Shown: positions 21,716 to 33,019, counted from the stretch's first letter. The stretch is DNA of 64,000 nucleotides from Isochrysis galbana (GCA_018136815.1 CM030936.1:3672474-3736473), one strand, 5' to 3'. A program made the numbers and translations. The notes: generated by a model not told the origin, from the sequence alone.

Positions 21716-21860
21716 GTCGTATGTCGATGGGCGCTATCGCGACGGGCAGTATCGCGACGGGCAGATTCGTGATGGGCAATATCGCGATGAGCGATACCAC
21801 GATGAGCGATATCGCGATGAGCGATATCGCGACCGGCAATACGAAGATTGTCGCGGCGGT
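21716..21860. repeat. 15-bp palindromic minisatellite
   Basis: About nine units of the type GATGAGCGATATCGC, with GACGGGCAGTATCGC variants. Each unit contains GCGATATCGC or a close variant, a self-complementary 10-mer, so the array is a chain of small palindromes. Confidence 0.8.
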
Positions 21861-22139
21861 GGGCGTTGGCATGGCGCCATAAACCACAAACCACAGGTAC
21901 GATGGCGTTGCATGCATGCCTGTCATTGCCCGGCCACCAGTTTCTAGAGTCACCACAGCACCATGCACGCGATTACGCCAAGCGGGGTTCAGGAAGCAGC
22001 AGCGGCCCTTCTTCGGTTCTTCTTAGCCCCCCGTGTGGTGTGGCCCTTCCTCCCTCTTCGCCTGATTCCGCGGAGGTGATGCGAGCGCGCAAGATGGCGC
22101 GGCTCCGCGTCACATACGAGTCGAGCCATGCCGCCTTGG

Positions 22140-22255
22140 GCCCAGTTGCTCCGTCAGGTGTCAGGTCGTCAGGTCTCGGCGACCTTACACCTCATATCAG
22201 GACCTAATATCAGGTCCTCATATTAGGTTACTAATATTATAATATGGTAGTGTAA
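22140..22255. repeat. ATATCAGG-iterating repeat, copy 1
   Basis: Begins GTTGCTCCGTCAGG, then several CAGGTC and TAATATCAGG units, and ends in TTATAATATGG. The same order recurs at 63600-63720. Confidence 0.6.
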
Positions 22256-22544
22256 TAATAGTAATGAGATCTAATGGCTAATGATGTTATTTAGTTTAAG
22301 TATTAGTACAGAGACCTCCTTCCTGCACTGCGTGTCTGGGCGTCTGGGCTGCTAGCTGCTAGCTGCTAGTTTTTCTAGGGTGGTGATTATGAAAGGGGGC
22401 CCCGGGAGCTTTCCTCACCCTACCTACCTCCTTCTCCTTGTCCTGGGCGCCGCCAGTATATATGATGTCGTCGTCGTGACTAGGCGATCTCCCGACTCTA
22501 GCCGGATAGTGCGAACCATTCTTTTTCCTTTGAAAGTTATACTT
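22256..22544. other. AT-richer intergenic stretch
   Basis: No gene is seen. It holds GCTAGCTGCTAGCTGCTAG repeats at about 22345-22370 and a hairpin-prone CCCCGGGAG segment. Confidence 0.45.
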
Positions 22545-22625
22545 ATAAATGGATGACCTAATATCAGGTATCAGGGGTGGTGGACCTTATATCATGATAT
22601 CAGGACCTAATATTAGGCTGATGGA
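22545..22625. repeat. ATATCAGG-iterating repeat, copy 2
   Basis: ACCTAATATCAGG, GTATCAGG, TATCATGATATCAGG and CTAATATTAGG in series, on the same theme as 22140-22255 and 63600-63720. Confidence 0.6.
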
Positions 22626-23955
22626 GCAACTAGGGCCTTGGCTGAAGAAGAAGCGGAGGCGGAGATGCGAGCGCAGGTGCGAAGCCGCAGGCGGAAGACA
22701 GAGGAGGCGGCGGTGGCCAAACTGTGGGGCGCCAAGCAGCTGTAGTAGCCTATCCCCTATGTTTATGAGAGTGTGTGTGTGTGCCATTACTTGTTCCTAG
22801 ACAATTAACAATCGCATTGACAAATGCAAGTTTGACAATGACAATGTAGCAGTTTATGGTCTCCGGCTGGGGTTTATGATCTCCGGCTGAGGCTCGTTTC
22901 TGACGGATAAAGGTACCTCGCTTTTAATTAAGGACGAGTCCTTGAAGTAGAAGTAAGGACAAACTTCGCTAGGTGAGAGCGCGAGCACAAAGTGCTTGTT
23001 TTGCCTAAACCTTGGCTTGTTGGTTACCTCATGCATATCCTCTTTTAATGTTAATGTTCCCAGGGGACTAAGGCACCATTCCCTCGGCAATACCAAGTTT
23101 TGTGACATACGCTTCACGGGGCGTCGGGTCAAATCACAGTTTGTCCTTGAAATGAAAGAGGTGGCTGATACCCCCATTGGAAAGCTCTTCTACCCATGGT
23201 CCCCAGGAGATGAAACGTTGCTTTGATTGCCCTCTTTGAGACCTTAAGACCTTAAGTGACGACGAAGCGTGATTTTGCCATCCAACGGTCCAATTTGTCA
23301 AAATACGGCTCAAAAGGGCTAAAAAAAACATCCTTCCGCGTGAGCGGATCGTCCGAGTGCAGCACCGCATGCTGAATGTGGCAGCAAAAGTCAACCAAGA
23401 CAAGCTCTGCAGAGTTGAGAGTTGGTCATGGGGAGAGCTTAGGCTTAGCAGGTTTTGAATGGGAGGTAAAGATGATTTGCTTCAGGGGGTGGGATGTCCC
23501 AAAAGCTCACTCTAAGCCACATCAAAGGCATTGAAGGCCAGAGTCCTTAGATTTCATGGATTTTCAAGGACACCGTCCTTAGTTTTAGTTTAAGGACAAA
23601 ACTTTCTAACCGCTGAGCCCTGAGGACTGAGAAAGGGAGAGTCGCGTCCGCGCGCTCCAGCTCAACTAATTCTAAAGTTAGTTGTACTTTCCACGTCAAT
23701 ATTGTCAGTGCAATGTTCCGCCTCCAAAGCTTTTTGAGGATAGCGGATAGCGAACGGCAGGGTCCGATCCACGAACCACGAAGTGAGAAGTGAGGCGGGC
23801 CGTTCTCTTGTTCTCTTCCATGAAGGGTTTGTATGCCTCTGCCTCTTACAAAAAAATGAGACGGCGCACCGTGGCCACACTAGAAATAAAGAAATAAAGT
23901 AGGCGAGGGGGGAGGGACCTCCGCCACGCGAGGCGGCATCTCCCCCGCCTCCCCT
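22626..23955. other. intergenic, no supported gene
   Basis: A plus-strand frame ending at 22745 (acidic, then basic: AEEEAEAEMRAQV) could be a terminal exon, but there is no upstream partner. The frames at 22854-23403 overlap on both strands without recognisable motifs. Direct repeats (GGTCTCCGGCTG/ATGATCTCCGGCTG) occur at 22858-22890. Confidence 0.4.
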
Positions 23956-23959
23956 TCCT

Positions 23960-23978
23960 CCCCTCTCTTCCTCTCTCT

Positions 23979-24009
<31 letters not shown>

Positions 24010-24013
24010 CTCT

Positions 24014-24076
<63 letters not shown>

Positions 24077-24131
24077 CTCTATCTCTATCTCTTCCTCTCT
24101 CTCTCTTCTCTCTCTCTCTCCCCCTCTCTCT

Positions 24132-24174
<43 letters not shown>

Positions 24175-24208
24175 CTCTCCCTCTCTCTCTCTCCCCCCCC
24201 CCCCCCCC

Positions 24209-24283
<75 letters not shown>

Positions 24284-24325
24284 CTCTCCTCTCTCCCTCT
24301 CTCCTCTTCTCTCTCCTTCTCTCTC

Positions 24326-24356
<31 letters not shown>

Positions 24357-24460
24357 TATCTCTTCCTCTCTCTCTCTCCCCTCTCTCTCTCTCTCTCCTC
24401 TTCTCTCTCCCCTCTCCTCCTCTCTCCTCTCCCTCTTCTCTCTCTCTCCCTCTCTCTCTC

Positions 24461-24496
<36 letters not shown>

Positions 24497-24702
24497 CTCT
24501 CTCTCCTCTCCTTCTCTCTCTCCTCTCTCTTCTCTCTTCTCTCTCTCCTCTTCTCTCTCTATCTCTCTCTCTCTCTTCTCTCTCTTCTCTCTCTCTCTCC
24601 TTCTCTCTCTCTCTCTCTCTCTTCTATCTATCTCTATCTCTTCCTCTCTCTCTCTCTCTTCCCTCTTCTTTCCTCTCTCCTCTCTCTCTCTCTCTCTCTC
24701 TT
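23960..24702. repeat. CT microsatellite block ending in assembly gap
   Basis: More than 700 bp of (CT)n with CTAT, CTTCCT and C-run interruptions, running straight into N. The assembly evidently broke in this tract. Confidence 0.95.
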
Positions 24703-24802
24703 NNNNNNNNNNNNNNNNNNNNNNNNNNNNNNNNNNNNNNNNNNNNNNNNNNNNNNNNNNNNNNNNNNNNNNNNNNNNNNNNNNNNNNNNNNNNNNNNNN
24801 NN
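24703..24802. other. assembly gap of exactly 100 N
   Basis: One hundred unresolved bases, a size commonly used for gaps of unknown length. The missing sequence carries the 5' end of ispG, including the transit peptide and start codon. Confidence 0.95.
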
Positions 24803-27800
24803 CTCGATCCTTTGGACCCCTTCCTCCCGCGGGGAGCCCGGCCAGAGCCCCAGAGACCTCGAATTTGGACCTCTCGGTCAAATTCCCAAATATTGCGAGA
24901 GCCTCTCTGTTGTCTCTCGGCGCCCTACGAGGACGGTGCGCGCGGGCAAGGTGCTGATTGGGTCGGAGCACCCGCTTGTTCGTCAGACGATGGCGACGAC
25001 GCTCACCTCCGACGTGGACGCCTCGGTCGACCAGATCATGCGATGCGCAGACGAGGGGTGAGTCGTGCGTGAAGGAGAGAGGGGAGGAGAGAGAGGGAAG
25101 GAGAGGGAGAGGGAGAGAGAGGGCGGGGGGGAGAAAGAGGGAGAGAAGAGGGGGAGGGAGTGGACGAGAGGGACAGAGGGGACGGGAGGGAGGGTGATCG
25201 AGGGAGGGGGGAGGGAGGGAGGGGACAGAAGGAGCAGGAGAAGAAGAGGGCGGGAGGATGGCGGAAGGGCGGGAGGAACGGAGAGAACTTGGGCAGGCGG
25301 AATGAAAGACGGGTAGAAGGAAATGCGTCGGGTGGGTTGGCGGGAGAGAAGAGGAGGGGAAGACGGCGAGGGCGGGCAGGCAGGTTGAACGGTACCTTTG
25401 GCAGAGAGGAGACGGAGCGGAGGAAGGTGTGAGTACTGCTCGAGACATCTGAGAGGGAGCATGGAGACAGGCTCTAAGGGGGAGGCTAGAGAGTTCGAAG
25501 ACAGTAAGAAGCGAAGATGTTAGGAGCAGGCCAAAGGATCGACCAACACTAGACAGCAGGAGGTCCCTTGCCGGAGAGGGCGGGAAGTTTGGGCACGGAT
25601 GCAGCAAGATTGCAGCTCGGCGTTGGAGTACGTCTTTCGGCTGCGCGCGCCATCTTTCAATAAATGTTCACCTCGAGTCCAACGGGGTACACCCAGGCGG
25701 CGGTGCTCACTCATGACTCATAACCTCTTTCGCCTGGAACTCAGGTTCGACCTGGTCCGCCTTACTGTTGTGGGCATGAAGGACGCAAAGGCTTGCCTCG
25801 ACATCCGGGCGAAGCTGGACGCGAAGGGATACGACATCCCGCTCTGCGCCGACATGCACTTCGCGCCTAAGGTCGCGATGGTCGTCGCAGATGCCGTTGA
25901 GAAGATCCGGATCAATCCCGGCAACTTTGTCGACGGGCGTAAGAAGTTCGACGAGATGATCTACGAGACAGACGAGCAGTTCTTTGCGGAGCGCGAGTTC
26001 TTCGTAAGTGGACTGGAGTAGAGAGGGGTTGTGGTAGGCGAGGGGCACAGCACACCGGCACCGCGTGCGCCCGCTCGGTCGGATTCACGTGCGGCCGCAC
26101 ACTACTCGTTGTAGGTTGACTCATTCATGCCTCTCGTCGAGAAGTGCAAGAAGCTCGACCGGGCGATGCGCATTGGAACCAACCATGGCTCGCTCTCGGC
26201 GCGTATCCTCTCGTTCTACGGTGCATCGCTAGGCTCCGGCAGCGGGCACGTGGCGTATCCGCCCGCGCGTGTCGCCTCTTGCGCTTATCGCGGCCACCGC
26301 GCGTGTTTACAGGCGACACCCCCCGCGGCATGGTCGAGTCGGCCGTCGAATTCGCTGACATCTGCCGCTCCGCCGACTACCACAACTTTGTGTTCTCTAT
26401 GAAGGCGTCCAACCCGCTTGTCATGGTCCAGGTTTGGGCTCGCTCTGCCTGCCGCGCCGCCCGCATCCGCATCTGTTTCTGCATGCCAGCTCGCGCTCCG
26501 CCTTGCACGTAGGCGTATCGCCTGCTGGCGGCTGAGCAGTACCGGCTCGGTTGGGACTATCCGCTCCACCTCGGCGTGACCGAGGCAGGCGAGGGCGAGG
26601 ACGGCCGCATGAAGTCAGCCATCGGCATTGGTGCGCTTTTGGCGGATGGCCTCGGCGACACCATCCGTGTCTCGCTGACCGAGGATCCCGAGTACGAATT
26701 CGCGCCTTGCAACCGTCTTGCGGAGGTGCATCTGCCCGCCCAACTGCATGGCGTGCTCCTATGGTTCGCCAGGCGAGCCACCCCCGCCAGGCGCATCGCC
26801 TTCACCCTCCTTTCGCTACCGGCAGATCGGCGATGCGATGCACACGGCCGAAGCGTCGGGGCGCCAAAAGGCCGTACCGGAGTTCAAGGACACGCGCGAC
26901 ATCACCTCGTTCGCACGCCGCTCCGGCCGCCTCCCTGTGCAGAAGGAGGGCGACGAGCTCGATTATCGTGGCCTCCTTAATCGCGACGGCTCTGTGCTCC
27001 TCTCGGTGCGCGTTGACGCTGATGAGGCTAGCCTGCCCCTGCGCGAACCCTCGCGAGCCTGCCCGTCCCGACCACTCGCCGCAGATAACGGCGGAGCAGC
27101 TCGAGGCTCCGCAAGCGCTCTACAAGGCCCTTGGCTGCAAGACGGTCGTTGGCCTCCCCTTCAAGGACATCGCCACCATCGACGCCTACCTCCTGCGTGA
27201 AGTGCCCTCCGAGTCGGCGGCCGAGGCGCGCCAGACGATCAAGCGCATGCAGGACGTCGCTATCCACCCCATCGTACCTACCGCCGTCCTACAAGCGACA
27301 CCGCTCCCGGGCGCCATCCCGCTGATGACACTGGCGGAGGCCGCCGCGGCGCCCCACCAGTCGCGCCTCGTCATCTCGCTCAACGGCAAGGAGTCGGCCG
27401 AGGAAATTGCCAAGCTGAACGACATCGAGCACGATTTCGTCCTGCTCGAAGTGCGTGCAGCTACCGCCCGCTCAACTGAACCTGCGCCGACTCGCGCGGC
27501 TCGCCAGTTTTCACTCGCCACGTTATGCACCTCCGCAGGTCGACCCCTCTCTCTCTCGCCTCCACGCCTCCCGCCGCCTTTTCGGCATCCTCGAGGACAA
27601 GAACATTGACTCAGCCATCATCCACCACTACCACCCTGAGCCTTCTGATTCTGCGGAGCTCGCTCTCCAGGTGCGTGCGCCGTGGCAGTCGCCCGCTGTC
27701 GGTTTGCCTTTGTGTCGCACCCCCTTGTGTGCCCACCCTTTGCGTAGTCGGCTCCATCCGCTATGTAAACCTTGTAACTCGCTCCTCCCACTGCCACAGA

Positions 27801-28520
27801 TGGGCACGCAGATCGGCGGCCTTCTGTGCGATGGCCTCGGCGACGGCGTACTTGTCGAGCCGATGGAGGCTGGCGCTTTCGAGATGGATGTTCTACGCAC
27901 TGCCTCCTTCGGCCTCTTGCAGGGCTCGCGCATGCGCAACACGAAGACTGAGTTCGTTTCGTGCCCTTCATGCGGACGCACCCTCTTCGACCTGCAGGAG
28001 GTACGCGCACTTGAGTGCATCGTGCACTCACGCCCGTACCCCTTTTCCCACCATTCTTAGCTCATACCGGCGCGCCTACGTCCCCGTGTTTGTGTCAGGT
28101 GACCGCACAGATCGCAGAGCGCACTGGCCACTTGCCTGGTGTTGCAATCGCCATCATGGGCTGCATCGTCAATGGCCCCGGAGAGATGGCCGATGCTGAC
28201 TTCGGCTACGTTGGCGGCGCGCCTGGCAAGGTGACGACTTATCCCTCCCCCCTCCCCCCACACGCACTGCACGGGCCGCCTCTTGCCCTCGACCGCTCCC
28301 CCCCCCTGCCGGGAGACCGCACGCACTTATCTCGCGCCGTCACGCTGCGAACGCACGCCTTGCCCCAAAGGTTGACCTGTATGTGGGCAAGGAGGTTGTC
28401 CGCCGCGGGATCCCCAATGAGGAGGCTTGCGATGCGCTCATCGAGCTTATCAAGGAGAATGGCATGTGGAAGGACAAGGAGGAGGAGCCCGCTGAGGAGG
28501 AGACTCCCGTCGCCGTTTAA
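24803..28520 (+). CDS. ispG: plastid 4-hydroxy-3-methylbut-2-enyl diphosphate synthase, 5' end missing
   Basis: Eleven exons: ?-25057, 25745-26003, 26115-26220, 26313-26431, 26513-26725, 26826-27005, 27085-27450, 27539-27670, 27800-28000, 28099-28230, 28371-28520. All junctions are GT-AG with matching phases. The product matches plant-type IspG/GcpE with its extra middle domain: [63 protein letters not shown], then the 4Fe-4S cysteines in [14 protein letters not shown] and [20 protein letters not shown]. It performs the reductive MEP-pathway step converting MEcPP to HMBPP in the plastid stroma. The start and transit peptide fall in the gap. Intron 1 is a 690-bp purine-rich tract; the others are about 75-130 bp. 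The C-terminus is acidic ([14 protein letters not shown]). Confidence 0.95.
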
Positions 28521-29265
28521 GCGTTCGGACATTGGAATTTTCGGGTTGCACGGTACGCCCGCGTACAACTGGAAGGGGACGTGCCGTGGCCGACCGGCGC
28601 CTCCGGGCGGTGGCGAGGCTGTTACCATGACGGTCTCGACACTTCGCGCGCGCGCGCCGCATAGGCTTCCGCACGACCTAAGCATCGCTTGCCTCCAGCT
28701 TGCACCTATGCGAGAAGACCACACAAATCGTGCGGGTGTGTGAGCGTGGCGCAAATGCCCAATGATGCTTTGGGGGTGCCTCACGCACCGTGATTGAGGT
28801 CGTCGACGCCATCGGCTATTCGGGGCGGAGGCGTCGCGGGCCACAGCGTGATGAGGCCTTTAGGGTGATTTTACGCGACTCAAGCCATGCATGCGAATCC
28901 ACCGGGCAGATTTGGTGATGGACCGCCCCGCGAGAACTACTAGCCTCTTTATCCCGATCTACTTTAGTAGCGCTCGCGCGAGCAAGTGCTGTATTATCCC
29001 CGTACGTCGTGCTGTGCGGGCGCCGAGCCCGGTCCAGCCCAGCCATCGTCACTGGCAATGCAAGTCGGCCCGCTCGCTCGCAATCCACCTCGTCCACTGA
29101 GAGAGGGGAGAGCCCGGGCGGGTGTGTTGCTATGCGCGAACCGGCACGCGTATGGGCGCTCGCTCCCGGATGTTCCGCCGTATATGATATCTTTACAATG
29201 CAAAAACCCTTTGAAGATGCCGGGTACTGCGGTAATTAATGCTACTGGTGCTAGTGCTTACCCAC
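28521..29265. other. intergenic, no gene seen
   Basis: 3' flank of ispG and mixed sequence. Short frames on both strands have no recognisable motif. Confidence 0.5.
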
Positions 29266-29269
29266 AACT

Positions 29270-29880
29270 ACAAAAAAACCTTTTAACATTCTCGCCTCAC
29301 CCGCGGCACTGAATCGCATACTCGTAGCCACGCCCCCTTCCCTTCCTCACCCTCATTCCCCGCCTTGCGGCAACTCCCCTCGTGCTCTACTTAGGGGCTC
29401 GGGTAGTGCGTGGGGGGTCCGAGCGGACCGGGACCGGGGTGCACTTGTCCTCAGCGGCGTGTCCTCAACTCCCTCCTGTGCCACTGGGTGACCTGTTTAT
29501 CTTAAAATTGTTCCAGGGTCCCGTTGTTTCCGCATGCTGCGGTGTTCATCGTAGATGACCTATAGTGATCGATCGCAGTTTCAGATGGTCATGCTTCACA
29601 CGGGACGACGCATCATGCTATGCAAGCCTTTCAGCGAGGCCAAGCGCTTTCGCTACTCGCTACTAGGCGGGTGTCTTCGCTCAGTTGTAGTCTACCTTTC
29701 TCGTTTTCAATGAATACGGGGGTGCTGAGTGCTAGCGGTTTCTTGAGTTTGGGCTTTCTCCCTTGAGCGGCTTTATGCGTGCGTACAGAGCAGTGCGCTT
29801 TTGGCGGGGTAAGGCCCCTGGCCAAGGTGGTGAACCTCACTAGTGTAGACTCTATGTACCAACTAAGTTTATACTTGGTT
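29270..29880 (-). mobile_element. 5'-truncated non-LTR retrotransposon copy
   Basis: Minus orientation. The 3' end is at 29270-29400 (A run, TTAACATTCTCGCC, GTAGCCACGCCC, GTGCTCTACTTAGGGGCT). The ORF C-terminal relic at 29631-29880 reads VRFTTLARGLTPPK, VRTHKAAQGRKPKLKKPL, STPVFIENEKGRLQL and matches the intact ORF end at 53020-53238 (RFTILVRGLGPPD, VRTNKASQGRKPKIKTPR, CTPVYKTNNKGNLVI). It is broken upstream at about 29880. Confidence 0.65.
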
Positions 29881-29965
29881 GACCCATGGGGGGGGCACGA
29901 GCCCCCCCCTCTCTCCACTCCTCCCCTGCCATGGGGGAGGAACCACCCATCCTCCTGGCACGCCT
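29872..29965 (+). repeat. possible 5' end fragment of retroelement family
   Basis: TTGGTTGACCCATGGGGGG ... CCCCTGCCATGGGGGAGGAACCACCCATCC resembles 63818-63925 and 57226-57310 (TTGGTCGCCATGGAGG ... GAGAACCACCCATC). It is probably a separate 5' fragment abutting the truncated minus copy. Confidence 0.4.
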
Positions 29966-30434
29966 GATGGCTTGCCAGGAGGCCACTGCCCTACTGCACG
30001 GTGGCGGACTAGGGGGGGGCGGCAGCTACTCACGGGCGTTTTATTTTTTTCGTTTGAGTGAGAAACGAGATTCACGGTGGCGGCCGTCGCCGCCAGAGGC
30101 CTTCCGAGCCTCCCAGAGGTGTGGCGGCCATCGGACGTTGCTCCATGCCGGGGTCAGGTGAGCTCCTTCCTACAACACCCTTAGCTGGTGGCTTGGCGCG
30201 CTCCTCCACACGCTCGCGTGCACCACACCCTCCCCAGCCCTGCCTCGCACGCCTGCTCACGCACGCTCATGAGGGGGGGGGGGGAGCGACCCACAGCCGC
30301 GGAACGCGAGTTTTGTGGGTGGGCGGACGGGCATACATGCATGGGCACGCATATCACGGCCCCGCATGTCGCATGTGCGAGCATGAGAGCCACACAATTC
30401 GTTGACTCGCGTGTTCCCGTCTGTATGACCATCA

Positions 30435-31166
30435 GGTACGAAGCGCGCACTCACCTCGAGCACGGTCCTGGAGGGCGACTGGCAGGTCGACAAAGTGGTG
30501 GGCATGGTGCGCCGTGGCGGCTACAACCACATCGCGGTCCGTTGGAGTGGCTACGGGCCTGAGGGCGACACGTGGGAGTCGGAGAGGAACGTGTACCCCC
30601 CCTCCAAGATCGACGAGTTCAAGGAGAACTTGCAGACGGAGCTCACCATGACCTACGTGCGCAACGCCATCCTGAACACCATGCTGGGCAAGACCATTCG
30701 AGACCGAGTTCCTCGCTACAGGTACATTTTCGACGTGCCACAGGTGTGCTATGATGAGGTGGGTGTCAGCGTAGTGAAAGCATTTGGTGCACTGCCAGGT
30801 GTGACTTACTCGGAGGAGAAAGAAGCCGGGGCGGTGCGTCACTTCTCCATCGTCCAAACACTTGAGGGAGCCGCCGCCTTTTTGCTCGGCCACGTCGTTC
30901 GCCCGGATGTAGCTGCCGGATCTCTTCGAATCACTGGGGGGAGGGCTTCATTTCTTGACATGACCAAGCTTCTCCTCGAGCGCATCATCGCGCAACGCCG
31001 GCGGAGGTACCTCCTCCTCCTCCTCCCTCTGCACCTTGTTGCGCGCGCGCTTCAGCATGCCTGTGTACATCTGCGTCTTTGCAGTGCGCTTGATGGAGCA
31101 AGCCATAGCCGTGCACACGTGCTGCTTCTGCAACATGAGATTCTGCGTCTGTTGCACGTCAGGTAG
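30435..31166 (+). CDS. chromodomain protein, probably transposon-derived (partial)
   Basis: A likely acceptor (GACCATCAG) at 30428-30436 opens a frame reading WQVDKVVGMVRRGGYNHIAV, then RWSGYGPEGDTWESERNVYP and a helix SKIDEFKENL. This is the chromodomain pattern (V..I...R......Y.V.W.GY....TWEP..NL), here at about codons 13-70. The frame continues to a stop at 31164-31166, but after about 30720 the residues look less convincing and a donor (CTACAG|GTACAT) may end the exon. Upstream exons were not found. Chromodomains can guide integrases or bind methylated histone tails. The setting among transposon relics, next to a convergent minus-strand gene at 30948, suggests a mobile-element origin, but a host gene is possible. 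Confidence 0.45.
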   Translation, partial: GTKRALTSSTVLEGDWQVDKVVGMVRRGGYNHIAVRWSGYGPEGDTWESERNVYPPSKIDEFKENLQTELTMTYVRNAILNTMLGKTIRDRVPRYRYIFDVPQVCYDEVGVSVVKAFGALPGVTYSEEKEAGAVRHFSIVQTLEGAAAFLLGHVVRPDVAAGSLRITGGRASFLDMTKLLLERIIAQRRRRYLLLLLPLHLVARALQHACVHLRLCSALDGASHSRAHVLLLQHEILRLLHVR

Positions 31167-31829
31167 CTTCTTGCTCGAATGGCTAGACATCTTCCGGAAA
31201 TATTTCTTCATGTCCTGGTGAGCGTGCTCATTACCTTCGGTAGCTCCGAGGTACGGTTTGCCCAGCAGCATGTACAAATGCGGTATTCCATACACGGTAT
31301 CGTGCCCATAGGTGCGCCGGCGCTTTGTGCCAATGCATTCGAGCATCGCCTCTTCACAAGCACGGCCCAGCTTAGCTGACTCCACCGCTCGTTGGTGCCG
31401 CAGGTCGCCCACGATCAGTGAGGTATCGAGCTGATGCTCGTGCGTGAAGGTCCACAGCTCGAGCAAGGAGTGAAACATCTCACCCACACGGGTCGCATAC
31501 GTCGTAGGTGAGCTGGCAACGCCCACACTGCCAGTATCCCCAGCACTGCCCATGTCGCCCGCACTGCCCTCCTCGTCGCTCGAGTCCGTACGACGGTGGT
31601 TTGGGTTCTCTCCCACTACCGGCCGCGTTGCTGCGCTTGCGCCACGCCCGCGCTTCTTCTTCTTTGGGCGGCCGCCCGCACCCTTGCCCGCACCCTTTGC
31701 TTGCCTGCCTGACTTGGCGCCTGATCCTGGACCTGCCTTCTCACTCGCCTCGCCTGCCGCCTGTGCCGCGAGCTCCTTCCACGATAGCGGGTGCGGTCTA
31801 ACAGCGGGGTGGGCTTTTGCGCCCCCCAA
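30948..31829 (-). CDS. unknown protein with AT-hook-like region, probably transposon-associated (293 aa)
   Basis: An open minus-strand frame. The N-terminus is Ala/Lys-rich with GRPKKKKRGRG, an AT-hook-like DNA-binding tract, followed by an acidic Ser/Asp linker. From about residue 105 the sequence looks like a conserved helical domain: FHSLLELWTFTHEHQLDTSL, GHDTVYGIPHLYMLLGKPYL, GNEHAHQDMKKYFRKMSSHS, then a basic tail. I do not recognise the family; the E-H-A-H-Q-D-M-K core looks like the end of a large transposase-type protein. It converges with the chromodomain gene. Confidence 0.4.
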   Translation of the reverse strand: MGGAKAHPAVRPHPLSWKELAAQAAGEASEKAGPGSGAKSGRQAKGAGKGAGGRPKKKKRGRGASAATRPVVGENPNHRRTDSSDEEGSAGDMGSAGDTGSVGVASSPTTYATRVGEMFHSLLELWTFTHEHQLDTSLIVGDLRHQRAVESAKLGRACEEAMLECIGTKRRRTYGHDTVYGIPHLYMLLGKPYLGATEGNEHAHQDMKKYFRKMSSHSSKKLPDVQQTQNLMLQKQHVCTAMACSIKRTAKTQMYTGMLKRARNKVQREEEEEVPPPALRDDALEEKLGHVKK

Positions 31830-32225
31830 CCAACAACCAACACCTGCGCAAAAATCCTACGCGGAAGCCGCCCAGAAGGGACCCATGGGGAAGACTCCAA
31901 TGCAGCAAGCCCAGAAGCAACCAGCCCCACCGCCACTGCAGCCATCGCGCAAGCGGGCCGACCCCCAATCAGACCCCAAGCCGATTGCAAACAACAACAC
32001 ACAACTTGCTCCCCCCCCTCTTGATTAGGAGGAAGAGCCGGAAGACACCCCTTTTTTCATTCAGCTAGCTCAGCTAGCTGACGACAAGAAGGATATCAAA
32101 AGCGAAGATGTAGCTACCTTCATGAAATTCCTCCTCTCTAGGCTGGAAGGCCTAGACGCAACTCCGGATGGTATGGACAAGGGCCGTAAAGGCCGAGCTC
32201 TCACGACCGCCGTCGACCCATGCTC
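31817..32225 (+). pseudogene. gag/ORF1-like remnant
   Basis: The frame contains PTPAQKSYAEAAQKGPMGK, a common gag-type N-terminal motif (SYAEAA), then Gln/Pro-rich residues, a stop near 32028 and continued coding-like sequence (FFIQLAQLADDKKDIK, FMKFLLSRLEGL). It is interrupted, hence a relic. Confidence 0.35.
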
Positions 32226-33000
32226 GTGTGAGCGGTGTTCCCGCCGGTGCCATGCCTCCCTCCAGCCCCAGTGCTCCCAGTGCTCAGCCCTCCGTGAGCA
32301 CGGTCGCCCCTGGAGGGCCCCGTCCTATGCCTCAACAATTCTTTGTTTGAATCACAACCCTCAGCCACAGCCACAGCCACTCCACTCCGCCAGCCACAGC
32401 CCCGTCGGCCGTTGGCTGTTGCTGTTGGTCCTTTTCCCTCGGATTGGGGGTGCCTCCCGTTGCTCAAGCTCTTTCTAGAGCGGCTGCCAGGTGACGACGG
32501 GTTTTTAATACGCAGTACTAATATAATATAATACTACTATAATTATAATGACAATGACAATGACAATGAGAATGAGCATTTGTGGTAGTGGTAGGTAGTG
32601 GTGCTACTCCCACTAGCCACTAGCTAGTCTTGCACTAACACGGGTCACGATGTACACATGACCACACCAGAATCTAAGGCTCAAGACTAGGTATACATGT
32701 ACTTGATTATTATACTCATACTCGCCCCTCCGCAGGCCGCAGGCCCCCAGCCCCAGCATTTAAACTTAACTCCCCACAAGCTCATAAATAAGTTATTGGT
32801 CATTGGTCATTGTTATTGGGTATTGGGTGAAAACTTAATGACACAAGCTAGTGACTAGTGAGGCGTCAACTACTACCTACGTTAATTACTCACCAGGGAA
32901 AAGCAAAGGGGGCGGGGGGCGGGGCGGGGGGGCGGGGGGGAGGTTGGTTTTGGTGGTCGTTCCTTGAGTGAGGGGGAAGCGAGACGCGCTCCACGTTCCA
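32226..33000. other. AT-rich intergenic sequence
   Basis: Includes a short TGACAA tandem run near 32550-32575, a CAGCCA run near 32362-32400, a G-rich stretch at 32905-32945, and no gene. Confidence 0.5.
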
Positions 33001-33019
33001 CGCCCCTAGCGTGTTGTAT

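Noticed and set aside
22620-22745. Terminal exon encoding AEEEAEAEMRAQVRSRRRK
   Set aside because: Charged repeats are easy to get by chance in GC-rich DNA and no upstream exon was found; it also overlaps an ATATCAGG repeat.
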